Of a DNA stretch of 64,000 nt, positions 11,269 to 27,948 are shown one piece after another. The stretch's first letter is position 1; every line of letters begins with the position of its first letter. A program made the position numbers and the translations under genes. This stretch comes from Okapia johnstoni (lineage: Eukaryota; Chordata; Mammalia; Artiodactyla; Giraffidae), in NCBI GenBank assembly GCA_024291935.2, contig CM044322.1, forward strand, positions 21,327,405 through 21,391,404, given 5' to 3'. Under the pieces are notes generated by a model. That model saw only the letters and a list, made by a program, of their open reading frames with translations, searched no databases and was not told where the DNA came from.

Positions 11269-12800
11269 GAGCTGGCATGCCTTCAACTTCACCAGGCACA
11301 GTTTCACAGAAGAGTGGGGTGGTGGGTCTCCTCTTCTGTCCCCCTAGTAATGGGCTTCCCTCATCTGGTGCAGACAGCTCCCTGCATAGACATCACCCCA
11401 CTTATTGCCTCTGGCTCCCATGGGTAGGGAGAATTGAGTGCATCCTTCAGAACAAAAAGCATCTCTGCTGTTTCAATGCTGCCTAATGCAGAGGTGTGCC
11501 CCACAGGTCAGAGAACTAGGGCACCGAGAGTCAGGTTGGGAATCAGGGAGAAACCTCCCCAGTCCTGCCCAAAACCCAGTTGCTCAGTGGTTTTGCCCCC
11601 CATCCACCCTCGGCCCCTGCTTTCTCTTCTTTCAGCTCCTCTACTACCCAGGTCTGTCATTCAGGGAGTGGATGAAAAAGCATGGGGCTTAGTTACTAAA
11701 TAACTCATGAGCCTTGGTCGGTGGGGATTCTCTGTGGCCCACGTCCTGGACAGGGCTACATGTCTCATAAAAGATCTCACATCATCAGTCTGCTTTCCTA
11801 GCATCTCAGGCAACCTGGAGCGGCAGGGGGTGAGGGGGCAGTGGTGGAGAGAGGAGCATGTGGGTTAGGGGAGAGAAAGGAGTGGGACCTGCAGTGGTGC
11901 TCAGCGGCCAGCATGCTAATGGAGCTGGTGCTGGTTCTGTTTAATTGTACGCATCCTTCCATTGTTCCACCCTCCGCATTAAGTGGAAAGGGGACGCCAG
12001 ACTGCCACAGCCTCGTGATATCCCACCCACACTGGCTTTTATCCCAGGGACTATTTTTGACTGTGTACACAGAGCATTTGAATGCCTTTGAAATCAAATG
12101 AATGAATAAATAAACAAATACTCTCTCATGGTTTCCTTAAGCCCTCCCGTGAAATGCTGATTGATTCCTTTATTCCTTTTAGCCCTTGTTATAGGAAAAA
12201 AAAAAATCTTCCTTGCCTCCGGAGGGTTAACGCCATTAGCTAGGGGTGTGGGTAGAGAGAGAGCAGAGAATACATCTAGGCTTGCCTTGTTCATCTTCTT
12301 CTCTCCCCCTGGGAGGCTCCTGGCTTCAATAGTTTCCGCTCCCATCACACAGCAGCCAGAAAAAGGGAGTTTTCTTCTTTCCTTTCCTTGGTAGGGTTCC
12401 TTCAGGCACAGAGTGAAAGCGTCGCTACCAGTGTGGGTGTGCAATTTGAGGGATGGAAATGGTGGGAGGCTGGTATGTCTTTTCAATTAAATTGTTTCCA
12501 GTTATATCTGACTTAAGATCAGGGAAGCCCAGCTTCAAATCTGAAGGAAACTGGAACTCGATATCTTACAGTTTGAAGAAGAGACACTTTTAACAGCTGG
12601 CGAGTGGATGGCATGTTGAGTTCTCCAATGGTCTGGATGCATGAGCAGGGGTCGGCCTCTCTGCCTCCATCAGACTCAATTATCTCATCCATAAAATGGC
12701 AATACGCTCTCTTTTTTGGAGAGGACTACACGGGTTGAGAAGGAAGCAGCTGGAGTTAGGGTGCCAGGTCCTCTGGTGGTGTTTAATCCCCCAGCCCTAA

Positions 12801-13692
<892 letters not shown>

Positions 13693-14205
13693 TGAGTAAA
13701 GCAGAGGGTCAAGCGTGATTCCTCCCTAGCTTTAACTACTGTCTAGTCTATGTATGAATTCTCTTTTGACAGAGCTGAGGAGCTAATTACCAGCTGTTGA
13801 ATCTAGAGATATTTATGCAGCACCTACTGTGTGTACTGTAACTATCCAAGGAAAATGTCATGAACTGTGTAGCATGGTTCTTTCTCTATAGTCTTGCACT
13901 CTAGTTGGTGAGAGATACCCTCAAACAATTTGAGAACTAATTAACTGCTCAATAGTAAAATATTGACTCCAATAGGAAATAGACTGTATTTACTACAATA
14001 GGAAATTCTAGAAGAAGCCTAACTTTGTTTAGAGTCAAATTGCATTGACTGTAATAGGAAATTTTAGAAGATACCTAAGTCCAGAATGATAAAAGAAGTA
14101 AGTTATGCCAGGAATGGCAGAGAAACAATAAAAATACATCCCCTTTGAAACTATGGCAATGAACTCTTGCTTCACCAAAGGTGGTTTCCTACTTTATTGG
14201 TTCTA

Positions 14206-14262
14206 GTCCATGGGGTCGCAAAGAGTTGGACACGATTGAGCGACTTTCACTTTCACTTCATG
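14206..14262 (+). mobile_element. Bov-A SINE 3' tail, 57 bp
   Basis: Only the last part of a sense Bov-A is present ('tccatggggtcgcaaagagttgg ... gcgactttcactttcact'). It is a strongly 5'-truncated orphan in the intron after exon c. Confidence 0.8.
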
Positions 14263-16561
14263 GGCTTTGATGATGTATAAACTGTGCGATGCTATGACCT
14301 ACAAAGACTGTTTGGGCTGGAGTGGACTAAGCTGTCTCCCATGCCATGGATGTGAATACTGGTGGACCCACGTAGGTGAATGGAGGCAGGAGCAGGTGGG
14401 CAAGCCTTTGACTGCTGGTTCCTGTATATTGGTCATTTTCATGCCCATCAGTTTTCAGCCTTCCCTTCTCTTAAGGATGGAATGATCCAGTCCTCACAGA
14501 GAGCAAAGGGCATGGGGCAGAGAAGAGAGACAGGAATGCTGTACACAAAGTTGGCATGAAAGAGGGGAAGAGGTGATTCACTGAGACACATTGTTATTCA
14601 GTGTTTCCGGGCAGAGCTGGGGCCTTCCAGCTCTGGGGAGGATATGAGCGTCATCTTGCTTCCCAGTCTGACAGCTGTGCCCTTGTAAAGGGACCCAGAG
14701 CAGGGGCAAGCGGGAGGATGCTGGGCCAGTTCCATCCTTCACACACACCCCCACTTCCTTGTCTCTGAGCACCTGCTCTGTGCAGGGAGCTGTTCTCCAT
14801 CAAAGATGGATATGTGCCTGGGTCCAGAGTGGGACTCTGTCAGCCCTGAGACCTCCCCAGGCTTCATAGATTGGGCGGCAGTTGACAGGAGCCTGACTCT
14901 CCTGAGAAAGGACAGAAAATGAAGAAAAGAAAAAGGAAAGAGACCTGAGGGGCAGGGAGGTGGAGGACCTGGCCAGTCCATCAAAAAGAAGAGAAGGCAG
15001 AGAAGACTACCTGGAAACAAAGAAAAGTGCTCTTTGGGTCGTGTCTCCCAGAGCCGGTCAGGAGTTAGTAAGTAAGCGCCCCTAGCTTCCTACTCCAGCT
15101 GCAGTGTCTTAAGCAATGAGCTTCCCAACTGGCTCCGTCAGGACAGTTTCACTGTCTAATGGAGTTCCCAGCTGGGACAGCTGTTGTTGCTTTTTCGTTG
15201 TTGTGGTTGTTTGTTTTGTAACTATTCAGCCTGCATTTCCTCATCCAGATTTTAACCTTTCCTTCCTTGGTGCTCTCGGGTGGGTTGTTCTAAGAACTGA
15301 AACCCTGCGTGTGCACCTATGTACACATCCCTCCCCTCATATGAGTCTGAGTGTGCCCACGCAGACACACACGTGCACATAGACCTGTTCCCCATCTCTT
15401 CCCGCTCCTCTGCCCCTTCTTGGAGCCCCTCGGGGTTTGCCTGTCAGCTGCCTTCTCTTGGTGATCCTAGGCCCTTCCACTTGGCATACTGCCGTGTTGA
15501 TGTATTTTTGTACCTTTGACTCTGTGAGCTGTAAGAAGCTCGCAGGAATAGTTCCGATGAATATGCATTTGCTGTAGGGCCGCTGCATTTGCGAATCAGA
15601 GCCACTGAGAAGTCACCCAATTACACCCGAGCTTGGCATTAGCATAAGACTTTGAAGTCAGTGGTCCACGTGGCTCTTGGAGGGAGGAGGGGGCCGGGCC
15701 CATTCAAGTGACTGTTTCTCATTGGCTGTGAAGCCCAGGATCCCTGAGGCAGGAAGGCTGGGACTCAAAGCTGACCAAATCATAATCTTGTGACCCCACT
15801 GAGAAGACTTGACACGGAGTCAGACCAGGCACCGAGCAGCAGCACCCTCCTAAAGCCTTGTCGTCTTAGCACAGCGGCCCTATGTCATCAGGAGGTGGGC
15901 CGGGGACAAGGGCATCAGCTGTAGCACCTGCAGTTTGGGGGAGAATTGGCTGCCTTCCTCCTCTCCATCCACAGCAACCCTGGCATTCAGTTCTCTGGGC
16001 GCTGAACTGAAAGGCTTCCCCAGAAAGGCTTATGCTGATGAAAGGAGAGGAGGCACTCAGAGCCCGCTGGCCCTGTCGGGATCTGGAAACGGGACAGAGA
16101 TGTGGGGAGAGACCATGTTCAACCGCAAATTTTCCTGACTGAATTCAAGCCAGACAGGTGGGCTTGGTCCACATCTGCAGCTCAACCTGCCTTCTTTCTA
16201 GGAAGGCAGGGCACGTCTCTCTGCTATGCATGGACTCCCACAGGGTTAATTGCTACCCAGTTAATTGCCCTGTTGTTTATATAGTCTCTGGGGACAGGAA
16301 ACAAATGCCTGGGAAAGGCACAGCCCTGTACCAACCTCAATCCGCTCTGTTCCAAAACAAACCACGCTCCATGGACAGGATTGCTGAACCCAGGAATGGT
16401 TCCCAGAGCAGAGATCCACCCTCCACCATGGACAATGGGTCCGACTGCTTCCCATTGTCCTTACTGTGCCATGGTGGGTGGGAGCAGTAGTTACCACCTG
16501 TATAGCACAAGGGTGCAGTGCTCTGTTTGGTGGAGCCCCAGGGCATCCTGCAGAGTCCATG

Positions 16562-16975
16562 TGGCCTATGGCTGCTATGACAAATTACCCCAGGTTTGAT
16601 GGCCTAAAACCACAGCTGTTTTCTTATCTCCGTAGGCAAGAATCCAGTTCTGTGTCACTGGGCTAACACCAGGGTGCAAGCAGGGCTGCGTTCCTTTCTG
16701 GAGGTTCCATTCCTGGCCTTGTCCCGCTTCCAGAGATTGCCAGCATTTGGGGACTCATGTCCCCATCCACCACTTTTAAATCAGCTTTATTGCATTTTCT
16801 GGAACGTTCTTCTGTACCACATCTTCTCTTCTGCCCTCCCTCTTCCCCTTTAAGGGCTCCTGTGATTCCCTTGGGTTCACTTGAATAATCCAGGGTCATC
16901 TCCTCATCTCAGGAGCCTTAAAGAGCCCCTTTTGTCACAGGTTCTGGGGATTATGTCACAGACATCCTTGGATAC
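16562..16975 (-). mobile_element. MLT1-like LTR (ERVL-MaLR), antisense, diverged
   Basis: It starts with 'tggcctatggctgctatgacaaattacc', the antisense of a MaLR LTR 3' end, and goes on with 'ggcctaaaaccacagctgttttcttat'. It is a solo, old and heavily diverged LTR with no internal retroviral sequence seen. Confidence 0.6.
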
Positions 16976-18255
16976 AGCAGTGGAGACTGGGGCAGCCTTG
17001 GTGGGTAGAACACCAGTCTCCTCTCTCCCAGCTTGAACCAGAGCATCTTCCTTCTTATCAAGCCTACCTGTTGAGGTTTAATGTAAGACTTTATTTGAAA
17101 GTTTGAGAATGATTTCCAACACTATAAAACTATAAAAATACTATAAAATGGAAAGTCTGTGTTCTAATGCTTCTTCCTTATCTTCACATTCATCCTGACA
17201 TTCTCCCCCACCCACCAAATGCCTTCTGCTTTGGGAGGTGTCTGCACATGCGGAGATGAGCAGACTGTGGCCTTGGAAGGAAGAGGTCTGCTGTCCCGCT
17301 TCTCGTGTGTTGAACACATGACCTTCCTTGCCAGAGCATTATACTCTAATGAGCTTTGAATTACCCAGCGACCTTGCCGCCCTTCTGTCCACTTGCTGTC
17401 CGCAGTGGTTTCCCATGAAATGTGTCATTTCACCTCTACTGGAGCACAGCTGTGCAGAGACCATTACAGACGACCATCTCTCTGTAGGACAGTAAGCAGA
17501 AGGGTCTGCCTCAGAGGCTTTCAGAGAAGTAAGGGCAGGATGTTGAAATATAAATTTAATTCCATCATCAAACTTTCCCCCCTTGGGAGAAGTCCTGCAT
17601 GGCTTGGGTTTGCATGTCCCCATCAAACAGCGAGGGAAATCATTATTTATAAGAGGAATAAGTCTGCCATGTTGTTAAAAAAAAAAAAAAAGAGCCTATT
17701 TTGAGTGGAATTATAGTTGTGTATCTTATGAATCATCCAGGTAAGGCAAGGCAGGCTCAGCTGCAGAAAGTGGTTCCTCTTCTCTCAGGGACCCTGAAGA
17801 CACCCTGTATCCATCAGTCATATTCATCTGCCAACAGAGCCTCCACCTCACAGTCTGGAACTGAGGTGTGTGTGCCTCAGGCTAAATGAGATTTGACTAG
17901 ACTCCCAAGTAATTAATCAACCAAAAAGCATTGGTAGAAACAGAGGGAAAAGACAGAGAAGAAAAGGAGTTGAATGGGGAAAATCATTTTAATCTCATTA
18001 GCACATTGTCCTTTAGACCAGTAATAAGTCAAGAGGCCATGAGCATCTCGTAAAAGATGATTAACCTTGTGTATTTTAGGGGTCACTGAAATATGAGCTC
18101 ATTTATTAGACTCTCTTGATGGGGGAGAGTTGTTGCCATAATAAATGGAGTTTTCTTCCTGGGACTGCTAAATGTAACCTATGCACAAAGACGGAGTAAA
18201 ATCTGACCTTGGGGCTCAATCCTGATCAAAAAGTTCTCTTTCTTTTTTTTTTAAA

Positions 18256-18450
18256 TTAAAAAAAGGTTTTGTTTTTATTTTGACTATGGGGGTCTTCGTT
18301 GTGGTGCGCAGGCTTCTCTAGCTGCAGCACAGGGTCTTTCTAACTGTGATGCACTGCATGTGGGATCTTAATTCCATGACCAGGGATTGAACCTGCATCC
18401 CCTGCATTGGAAACGTGGATTCTCAACCACTGGACTACCAAGGAAGTCTC
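18256..18450 (-). mobile_element. CHR-type tRNA SINE, antisense
   Basis: It has the antisense pattern of the cetartiodactyl CHR SINE: 'gggtcttcgttgtggtgcgcaggcttc', 'gatcttaattccatgaccagggattgaacc' and a head ending 'ccactggactaccaaggaagtctc', preceded by the antisense A-rich tail. Confidence 0.75.
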
Positions 18451-18638
18451 CAGGCAGTTCTCTTTTAAGGAAGAAGTGGAGGGATTGTCCACAAGCCAGG
18501 AGAAGAGAGCAGCCAGTCCTTGAAGAGGGAAAATACAAACTCCTCCTGGAGGCAGGATTTCTCTCCTGACAACTTATCTCTGGCTTCAAAGACTTCTAGG
18601 AAAAGGCCATGATTTAGAGCCTATAGTTGCATTGTATT

Positions 18639-18722
18639 TACATACAGATTTTTTTTTCACTTTTAGAAAATGTATTTATTTTAATTGGAGGCTAACCACT
18701 TTACAATATACATACAGATTTT
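18639..18722 (-). mobile_element. Very short ruminant L1 3' tail with target duplication
   Basis: About 56 bp of antisense L1 3' end (poly-T, then 'atttattttaattggaggctaa'). It is flanked by a 14-bp perfect direct repeat tacatacagatttt at 18639-18652 and 18709-18722. This is an extreme 5' truncation. Confidence 0.75.
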
Positions 18723-19060
18723 GAGAATCTCAAAATATGATGACGACAGCACAAAAAATATTCAGGCAAAAACAGAAGCAAATTTATACCATGGGAAACT
18801 TGATTGATTAGACTCCTTGGAGATGGGAATTCTGGTTCAACAAAGGTTAAGAAGAAAAGTATTTTTGGTTTCAGCTGTTTTATTTTTTCTGGAAATCTTT
18901 CAAAAATGTTTTACTTTGAACTGCAACCCAAGTAAGTTACAGTGCAGTAAAGATAATTGCATCTTTTTTAATGATTGAGAATCTTGTCTTGCCTTCATGG
19001 TCATTGCTTTGAATGATTTGCAGTGTTTTGTCCTATAAATATATATGCAGCCATAATACG

Positions 19061-19111
19061 GTGTGTTTGTGTGTGTGTGTGAAGAGAAGAGGAGAGAGAG
19101 AGAGAGAGAGA
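19061..19111 (+). repeat. TG / AG compound microsatellite
   Basis: A (TG)n run followed by gaagagaagagg and (AG)n. Confidence 0.9.
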
Positions 19112-19284
19112 ATATCAGACTGAATCTACAAATCCATAATTGACTCCAGAATGTACTCTAGGAGTTGCTTAAGACAATCAGATAAACAACACATCTGCAG
19201 AATTTCTTTATTTTGTTGACACATTGACTTATTTTTTAGTGATCCCAAGATCCAGGGTTTTTTTCCACACTTGAGAAGTAGCAT

Positions 19285-19430
19285 GGCCAAGTGGAAGAGA
19301 CACAACTGAACTTTGGGGTCAGATAGAACTAGGTCTAGATTCTGATTCTGCCATTTTCTACCTCTGTGACTTTAAACAAGTTACCACTTAGTCCTTCAGA
19401 GTCTAAGTTTTTTCTTTTATGAAATGAGGG
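19285..19430 (+). repeat. MIR SINE, sense
   Basis: It has 'ggggtcagatagaactaggtctagattctgattctgcc' and 'acctctgtgactttaaacaagttacc', the typical MIR body. Confidence 0.75.
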
Positions 19431-20817
19431 GGGAAAAGTCTAATTGTGTAGTTGGGATTGAAGATAATTTATGTAGATTGTTCTGCGCATAGATTTGCTT
19501 AATTCCCAATAGCTGTTATTATTATTTTTAGCTTTGCTTAGGAGAAAAGAATATCCAGCTTGGATAAGGCAACTAACTCTGTCTTCTTTCCAAATCTCCT
19601 GAGAAAGTGTAAACATCAGGTGGTCCAGTTTGGCACAGCGATGGTTATCTGACATCAGGGCCTGGCAAGATGCCCATGTGCCAGGTTTGGGGAATTCTGG
19701 AACAAAGCCTTCTCAGGTTTCTTTGGTGACATCTTTGTCAAACATCACGCTTGATGGGGCATTCTGAAACAAAGCGGGTGGTTGAAAAGATGGGGAGTCC
19801 TGGCTGATGACCGAGACAGCTAGCTGGGACAAGGGTTGAAACCACGTGAGGTGGGCGTAACAGGAGCACCGGCCTTGTCTCTCTGATGGCTTTTCTCAAG
19901 CTTCATAGAAGGAAAAAAAAAGAATTCGTGGCAACCAGTGCAGCCCATTTAATTCCAATCAAACGTCTATGTTTCAGTACCCACATCCATGCCTGGGCAG
20001 TCTCACAGTGGTGAAGCCAGCTCCCTTCTGTTGCCACATCTGGCCTAACATCTGGGTGGCCAAGAAAGTGGATGAGTTGGGGGGGCTAACAGAATGTGGG
20101 GTGCAATCCTCAGCTGCCTCATTTGCTTGTTTACCATCATCTGAAACATCTGGGTTTGCACGGCACGAGGAAGCCCTTGGAAGCATCTTTAAATGCTGTC
20201 ACCTTCCAGCACTCCAGCTGGCTTCATGGGGAGAGAGGGGATGGACCAGGCTGGGAGCCTGGCAGGCCCATGGTAGGAGGGTGGGGGCATTTGTTTGGGA
20301 AATTGCAGAATTAGTGTCAGCCAACAGTGCACATCCTGCTGTGATCTTCAATTGGGAAGCATGGAGGGTGGGGAGGTGGGTTTTCAGGGCCACACCTGCG
20401 ACAGCTCTAGGCTACTAGGCCAGGATGTTTGGCAACCAGAAGCAGGAGCCAGCCAGGCAGCAGGGCAGGAGGGGCGGTTTAACAGGGTTCCACTGAGTTT
20501 TTAAAGGCATTTTTCGGTTTGGTTCTAGTTTTGGAGGAGTGTGTTAGCTAGCTGATAGTAGGTCAGATCTAGACAGACCTGCCCAGCTCTGCCCCATACA
20601 GACTGCTGGACCCTGGGCAAGTTATCTGTCTCCTTCCATCCTGTTGGAAAGAATCAGTTGTGATGCAGACGTACAGGCTCTATTGCATAGACAGAGGAAG
20701 CGGGTTGGCAAAAAAAAAAATATCCATTGCCTTTTAGATGGAGTCCAGTGAGGTGAGAAGTTTATGCATTAATTGGCAATGCTAATAGTTTCCAAGTCTG
20801 TTAAATGAGAATAATAT

Positions 20818-21049
20818 GGGCTTCCCAGGTGGTGCTAGTGGTAAAGAACCCACCTGCCAGTGCAGGTAAACATAAGAGACACAGGTTCTATCCCTGGGTC
20901 AGGAAGATCCCCTGGAGGAGGGCATGGCAACCCACTCCAGTATTCTTGCCTAGAGAATCCCATGGACAGAGGAGCCTGTTGAGCTACAGTTCGTGGGGTC
21001 GCAAAGAGTCAGACACAACTCAAGTGACTTAGCACGCACGCACATGCAC
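20818..21049 (+). mobile_element. Bov-tA SINE, sense
   Basis: Full-length sense Bov-tA (head 'gggcttcccaggtggtgctagtgg', tail 'gcaaagagtcagacacaac'). It is the only near-complete young SINE between 11.2 and 27.9 kb. Confidence 0.92.
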
Positions 21050-21139
21050 GTAACAAAGCACCAGCTACTAGTAAGTGTTCAGTTTACGGTGACTGTTGCA
21101 TGAGAGCCTGATGGAGCTGTGAGGTGGTGACGGTGCAAC

Positions 21140-21352
21140 CAAGTCACGGACTCCACAGCCAGCCAGCCAGGGTTTCAGGTATGGTCCTTCTGTGATCAGC
21201 CATGTGACATTAGGAAGGTTAAGCTTTCTGTGCCCCAGTGTCTTCACATGTAAATTGAGGATGATCAGCCTGCTTACCTTATGAGATGCTGTGAGGGTTA
21301 CGTAAGTAAGATGTAGGAACGTCAGCCATTGCCTGGCTTATCACTGGTGCCT
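21140..21352 (+). repeat. MIR SINE, sense
   Basis: It has 'gatcagccatgtgacattaggaaggttaagctttctgtgcc' and 'gcctggcttatcactggtgcc'. Diverged MIR. Confidence 0.65.
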
Positions 21353-22166
21353 TGTGAGCCTTCCTACTGCTCACCAAGCCTCTTTGTCCTCCCTGAGACC
21401 GGACCAGTTATCTCTTCCTGGATCACCTCCTTTGCTGTCATTCTTGAGAAGTTTATTGAGGACATGGTAGTGTAGAAAAAGCTAAATGTTTTACCCTGAG
21501 TGTCCAGGGAACTGGGATAAAGCCCAAACCCAAGTGTGGCCCCTGTGGGTCCTCGAGCTCACGCCCCTGACTGTGTCTTCCCCCAGGGCATCCTTGAGGC
21601 AGAAACATCACAAGCACAGCCGCTCTTTCTAGGAGAGCCGTCAAACCTCCCTTTAAGGTCATGGAGAAGGTCCACTTCCTTCTTCCAGCTCGCAGCCCTG
21701 ACTTAGTCTGCTTTCTCAACACTGCCATCTGTTACCAACATTGACAAAGTGCTTTGAATGTAAAAAATAAAGTCCCATCAATCCTAAGTCCAAACAGCAG
21801 CACTCCCTGCCCCTTGCCCAAAGGAATCCCTGCGAATGCATTTTAGTTCTGGCCCATCCCTTCCACTCTCCTGCCAGCCTAAGGCCGGGCCACCTTGGTG
21901 CTGTCTTGCCACCATGCTCCCTTCCAGCCTGCTTGGAGGGATCCACTTTAATACAGATGTGTGTGATCTGTGCCCAGAGAGAAGAAGCGAGAGGTCAAAA
22001 TAGGTCCCTGCTTTTACAGGGAGTCCAGCATAGTGGGAAATTCGTGCACTACTTACTAGTGTTGACGGTTTCAAGTCTGAGTGCTAAAAATAGGCGTCAG
22101 TGGCTACACTCTGGTTCCCAGAGCACCTCGGCCCCTGGCTCACCCACCTGTGTGGATGCTTTCTGA

Positions 22167-24927
<2,761 letters not shown>

Positions 24928-25211
24928 TGAACCCTGCATCCATAGAGCTGGTTATTCAGGGTTGTTGATGAATCTTGTCCTTGATGGGCCATAAAGCCAG
25001 CATAAAGTCTTGTATCTTGGATCCAGGTAAATGCAACCCTAAAGGGATAGGTTATTTTCTGCCCCCTGGTCTTTTCTAAGTTTATACTCCTTCTTCCAGA
25101 ACCCAAGAACCATGAACAGTAAATTGTTAAGTAAATTTTTACCTTGTCGAGGCAGGGACTGCAAGATTTTCCATGGAAGCCACCACAAAGTGCTCAGGTT
25201 CTGTCATCCCT

Positions 25212-25422
25212 CTGAGTCTTGGCATGTGAGTCAGTCTAGACTAGGTCCCCATTTTGGTCCAAGGATCCCTGAGGGACCCTGAGATCCTTACAGGGAATAT
25301 TCAAGGTCCTGCCTTTTCCAACTACAGAGAGTATGGGTTTTCTTCATATACTTTGACCCAAACAATATATTGCAATAAATTGAATGCAGAGGTGAGAATT
25401 CAGCTGTCTTCCATAAAGTCAG
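25212..25422 (+). repeat. 211-bp inverted repeat, arm 1 (mate at 29098-29308)
   Basis: Hand alignment with the reverse complement of 29098-29308 gives 211 aligned positions, no gaps and 12 mismatches (about 94%). This arm is continuous with the rest of the hAT element on its right, so it looks like the source copy. Confidence 0.93.
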
Positions 25423-25675
25423 ACATTTAAAAAATTTGCAAAAAATGTAAAGTACTGCCACTTGTCATCATTATTCAAAACAAGTTAATCTTAAACAGGT
25501 TTATTATTGTCATTTAAAATGGATCAATAAATATTTTTAAAATTTTCTTTCATTTTATAATATGAAATTGATATATGGTAAGTGTTGATAGATATACAAA
25601 ACAAAACTACTTGGAGCATTCAGTAATTTTTAAGGGTGTAAAAGGATCCGGAGAACAAAATGTCTCAAACCACTG
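25232..25675 (-). mobile_element. hAT (Charlie-like) DNA transposon remnant
   Basis: It ends with 'gtgtaaaaggatccggagaac ... tctcaaaccactg', which matches the inverted end of hAT-Charlie elements. Inside, 'tttgacccaaacaatatattgcaataaattgaatgcagaggtgagaattcagctgtc' resembles the Charlie1 internal region. There is no open transposase frame. Family name from memory; the hAT class is more certain than the subfamily. Confidence 0.6.
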
Positions 25676-26251
25676 ACTTAGACTATTTGTAGGAGATCCT
25701 CCATTTGAGCCCTGTCTTCATCTAGCGTAGGTTATTTGAGTACACCTTCCTCAGAACCCATGCATTTCAGATGATGATGATGATGAAAGTGTTATAATAT
25801 GGACCAGCAATTGATAGCAAGCTGGATCTGGATTCTTATAAGAAAAAAACCGATAGTCAATTTTCAAGCTAGTTCTTGGAGTCAGCCGCGTTTTCTGTTA
25901 CAGACAGTAGACTTTATAAAATTTCTCCTCCTATCCTGGGACCTCGTTTGCCAATAGCAAGCAGTGAGGTGTCCTCACGAATATTGTGGTGGCTGCATTT
26001 GCCCTTGTGGAGAGGGGCTCAGGGAGTAAGAACTGGAAGAGGGGGAAGAATATTCTCGATCTTGTAAGTAGACCTTTTCAGCAGGTTTGTTTCTCATCTC
26101 CCCCAGCCCTCACCTTACTTCTCACACTTGAATCTTACTCGAGACATGTACACTGAGCGGGATTCACCGTGAGGGGAATATTTGGTTCACCGTGGGTTGA
26201 GATACAGCTCGCCCACCGAGGACTGGGGCTCACCTGAATACTCAGAGATGA

Positions 26252-26422
<171 letters not shown>

Positions 26423-26817
26423 TAACTGGCAGAAGCAAGCAGCTCCCTGTGACCTTAGGAGCTCAAGAGTCTTGACCTTGCTTATCTTGGTTTCAAAGCC
26501 TGTGATTTCCTTGATACATGCTAAAAGCTCAGTCCTAAAACTGAACATCAGCAGGATTATTTGTCAGTAAAACAACCAATAGTATTACATAATTATCTGC
26601 AAAATGGCCATAATAATACCTTTCCCTGCTATCTTTATTGGGATGCTTTGAAAACAAATGAGATAATAGACATGTAAGAGTTCAGAGTTGTCAGTGGCTT
26701 AGAGGAAGTAGACCTGTTCCTCAACGTTGTTTTGAGCCCAATGGCACTCCTCTCCTGGGTGTCTGAAACATTCCTTTAGACCAGAATGGGATTAGAAGTA
26801 GGTCCACCTGAGGAAGC

Positions 26818-27030
26818 ATAGCACAGTGATTATTAGCTCAGCCTCTGGAGCCTGACAGCAGTTCTCAGCTCTTCACTGGCTGTGTGATCTAGGACAAGTT
26901 ACTTACCTTCTCTGTGCCTCAGTTTTTTTACCTGTAAAAAAGAGATGTTATAATATTGTCTTTCTGATAGGATTAGTATAAAGAATAAATATTTGTAAAG
27001 TTTTTAGATCACTTCCTGATGCATAGTGAA
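26818..27030 (+). repeat. MIR SINE, sense
   Basis: It has 'cctctggagcctgacagcagttctcagc', 'ctggctgtgtgatctaggacaagttacttacc' and 'ctctgtgcctcag', the classic MIR body, starting about 420 bp after exon f. Confidence 0.85.
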
Positions 27031-27211
27031 ATGAATGTTTAGTAAATAAGTAAATATACCAAAGGAGAAAGAAAATATGGACACTCAAGCTCCCAAATTG
27101 TGTCTCCATTATAGCAGAAGGAAAGAGAACAAGAGAGAAAACAATTAGATATATTCTGGACTGGAAATTAATCTAAATAAGCTGTCTTCTAAAATATTGC
27201 ACGTGTGCATG

Positions 27212-27240
27212 TGCACACACACGCGCACACACACACACAC
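27212..27240 (+). repeat. (CA)n microsatellite
   Basis: A run of CA with one GCG interruption. Confidence 0.9.
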
Positions 27241-27948
27241 ATCCCTCTGAAAAAATTAAAGTGCACCTCTGGGTATATAGCTGCAGCCTACGTTGCTAGT
27301 GTTTGGCAATCTGGTTTTCTTGTTTCCATGTCATTTGCTGAGAAACATTTCCTGAGTGTGTGTAAAATGCCTTGTAAAGGAGGTGTGAGATGGCACATAG
27401 AAGTGGGACAGGCTCCACACTGCCAATAAACCACCTGGCTTCTATTTAGTGAGTCACCAGGACGACTTGCTCACACATTAGAACTTACACGAAAGTGAGG
27501 AGCTGGACTTCAGGTGCCAGACTGGAGGACACAGAGCAGTCCTGGATGTTACCTGAAACTTGGGGGTGGGGGGAGGTGAACAGGTCTGAGAAACATCAGA
27601 AGAACATGTGTCTGAATCTCCATCTTTGGAAATAAGAAAGAGATCCAAAGGTTCTCATTCATAAGGGAAATATTTTTCTTCCCCATGTCCTTGGACCCCT
27701 CCTGGTTTGGCATATCTAAGGCCAAAGGAGAAGGATGTCCTGGTGGGACACTTCCTTTTTCATGGTTTGAGGCAATGGCATTCCTAAAAGTATAGAGAGA
27801 ATTTTTTGTGACCTGCTAATTTTATTCCCAGCCTTTTTTTTTTTTAACCTATTTTGATTAAAAAGTGATACCAGTTAGACCAAGAGTAGGCATTTCCTTT
27901 GATGTAAGAAGCAATCAGTCTTGTTTTTGCAAAGCCTGGAATAACTAG

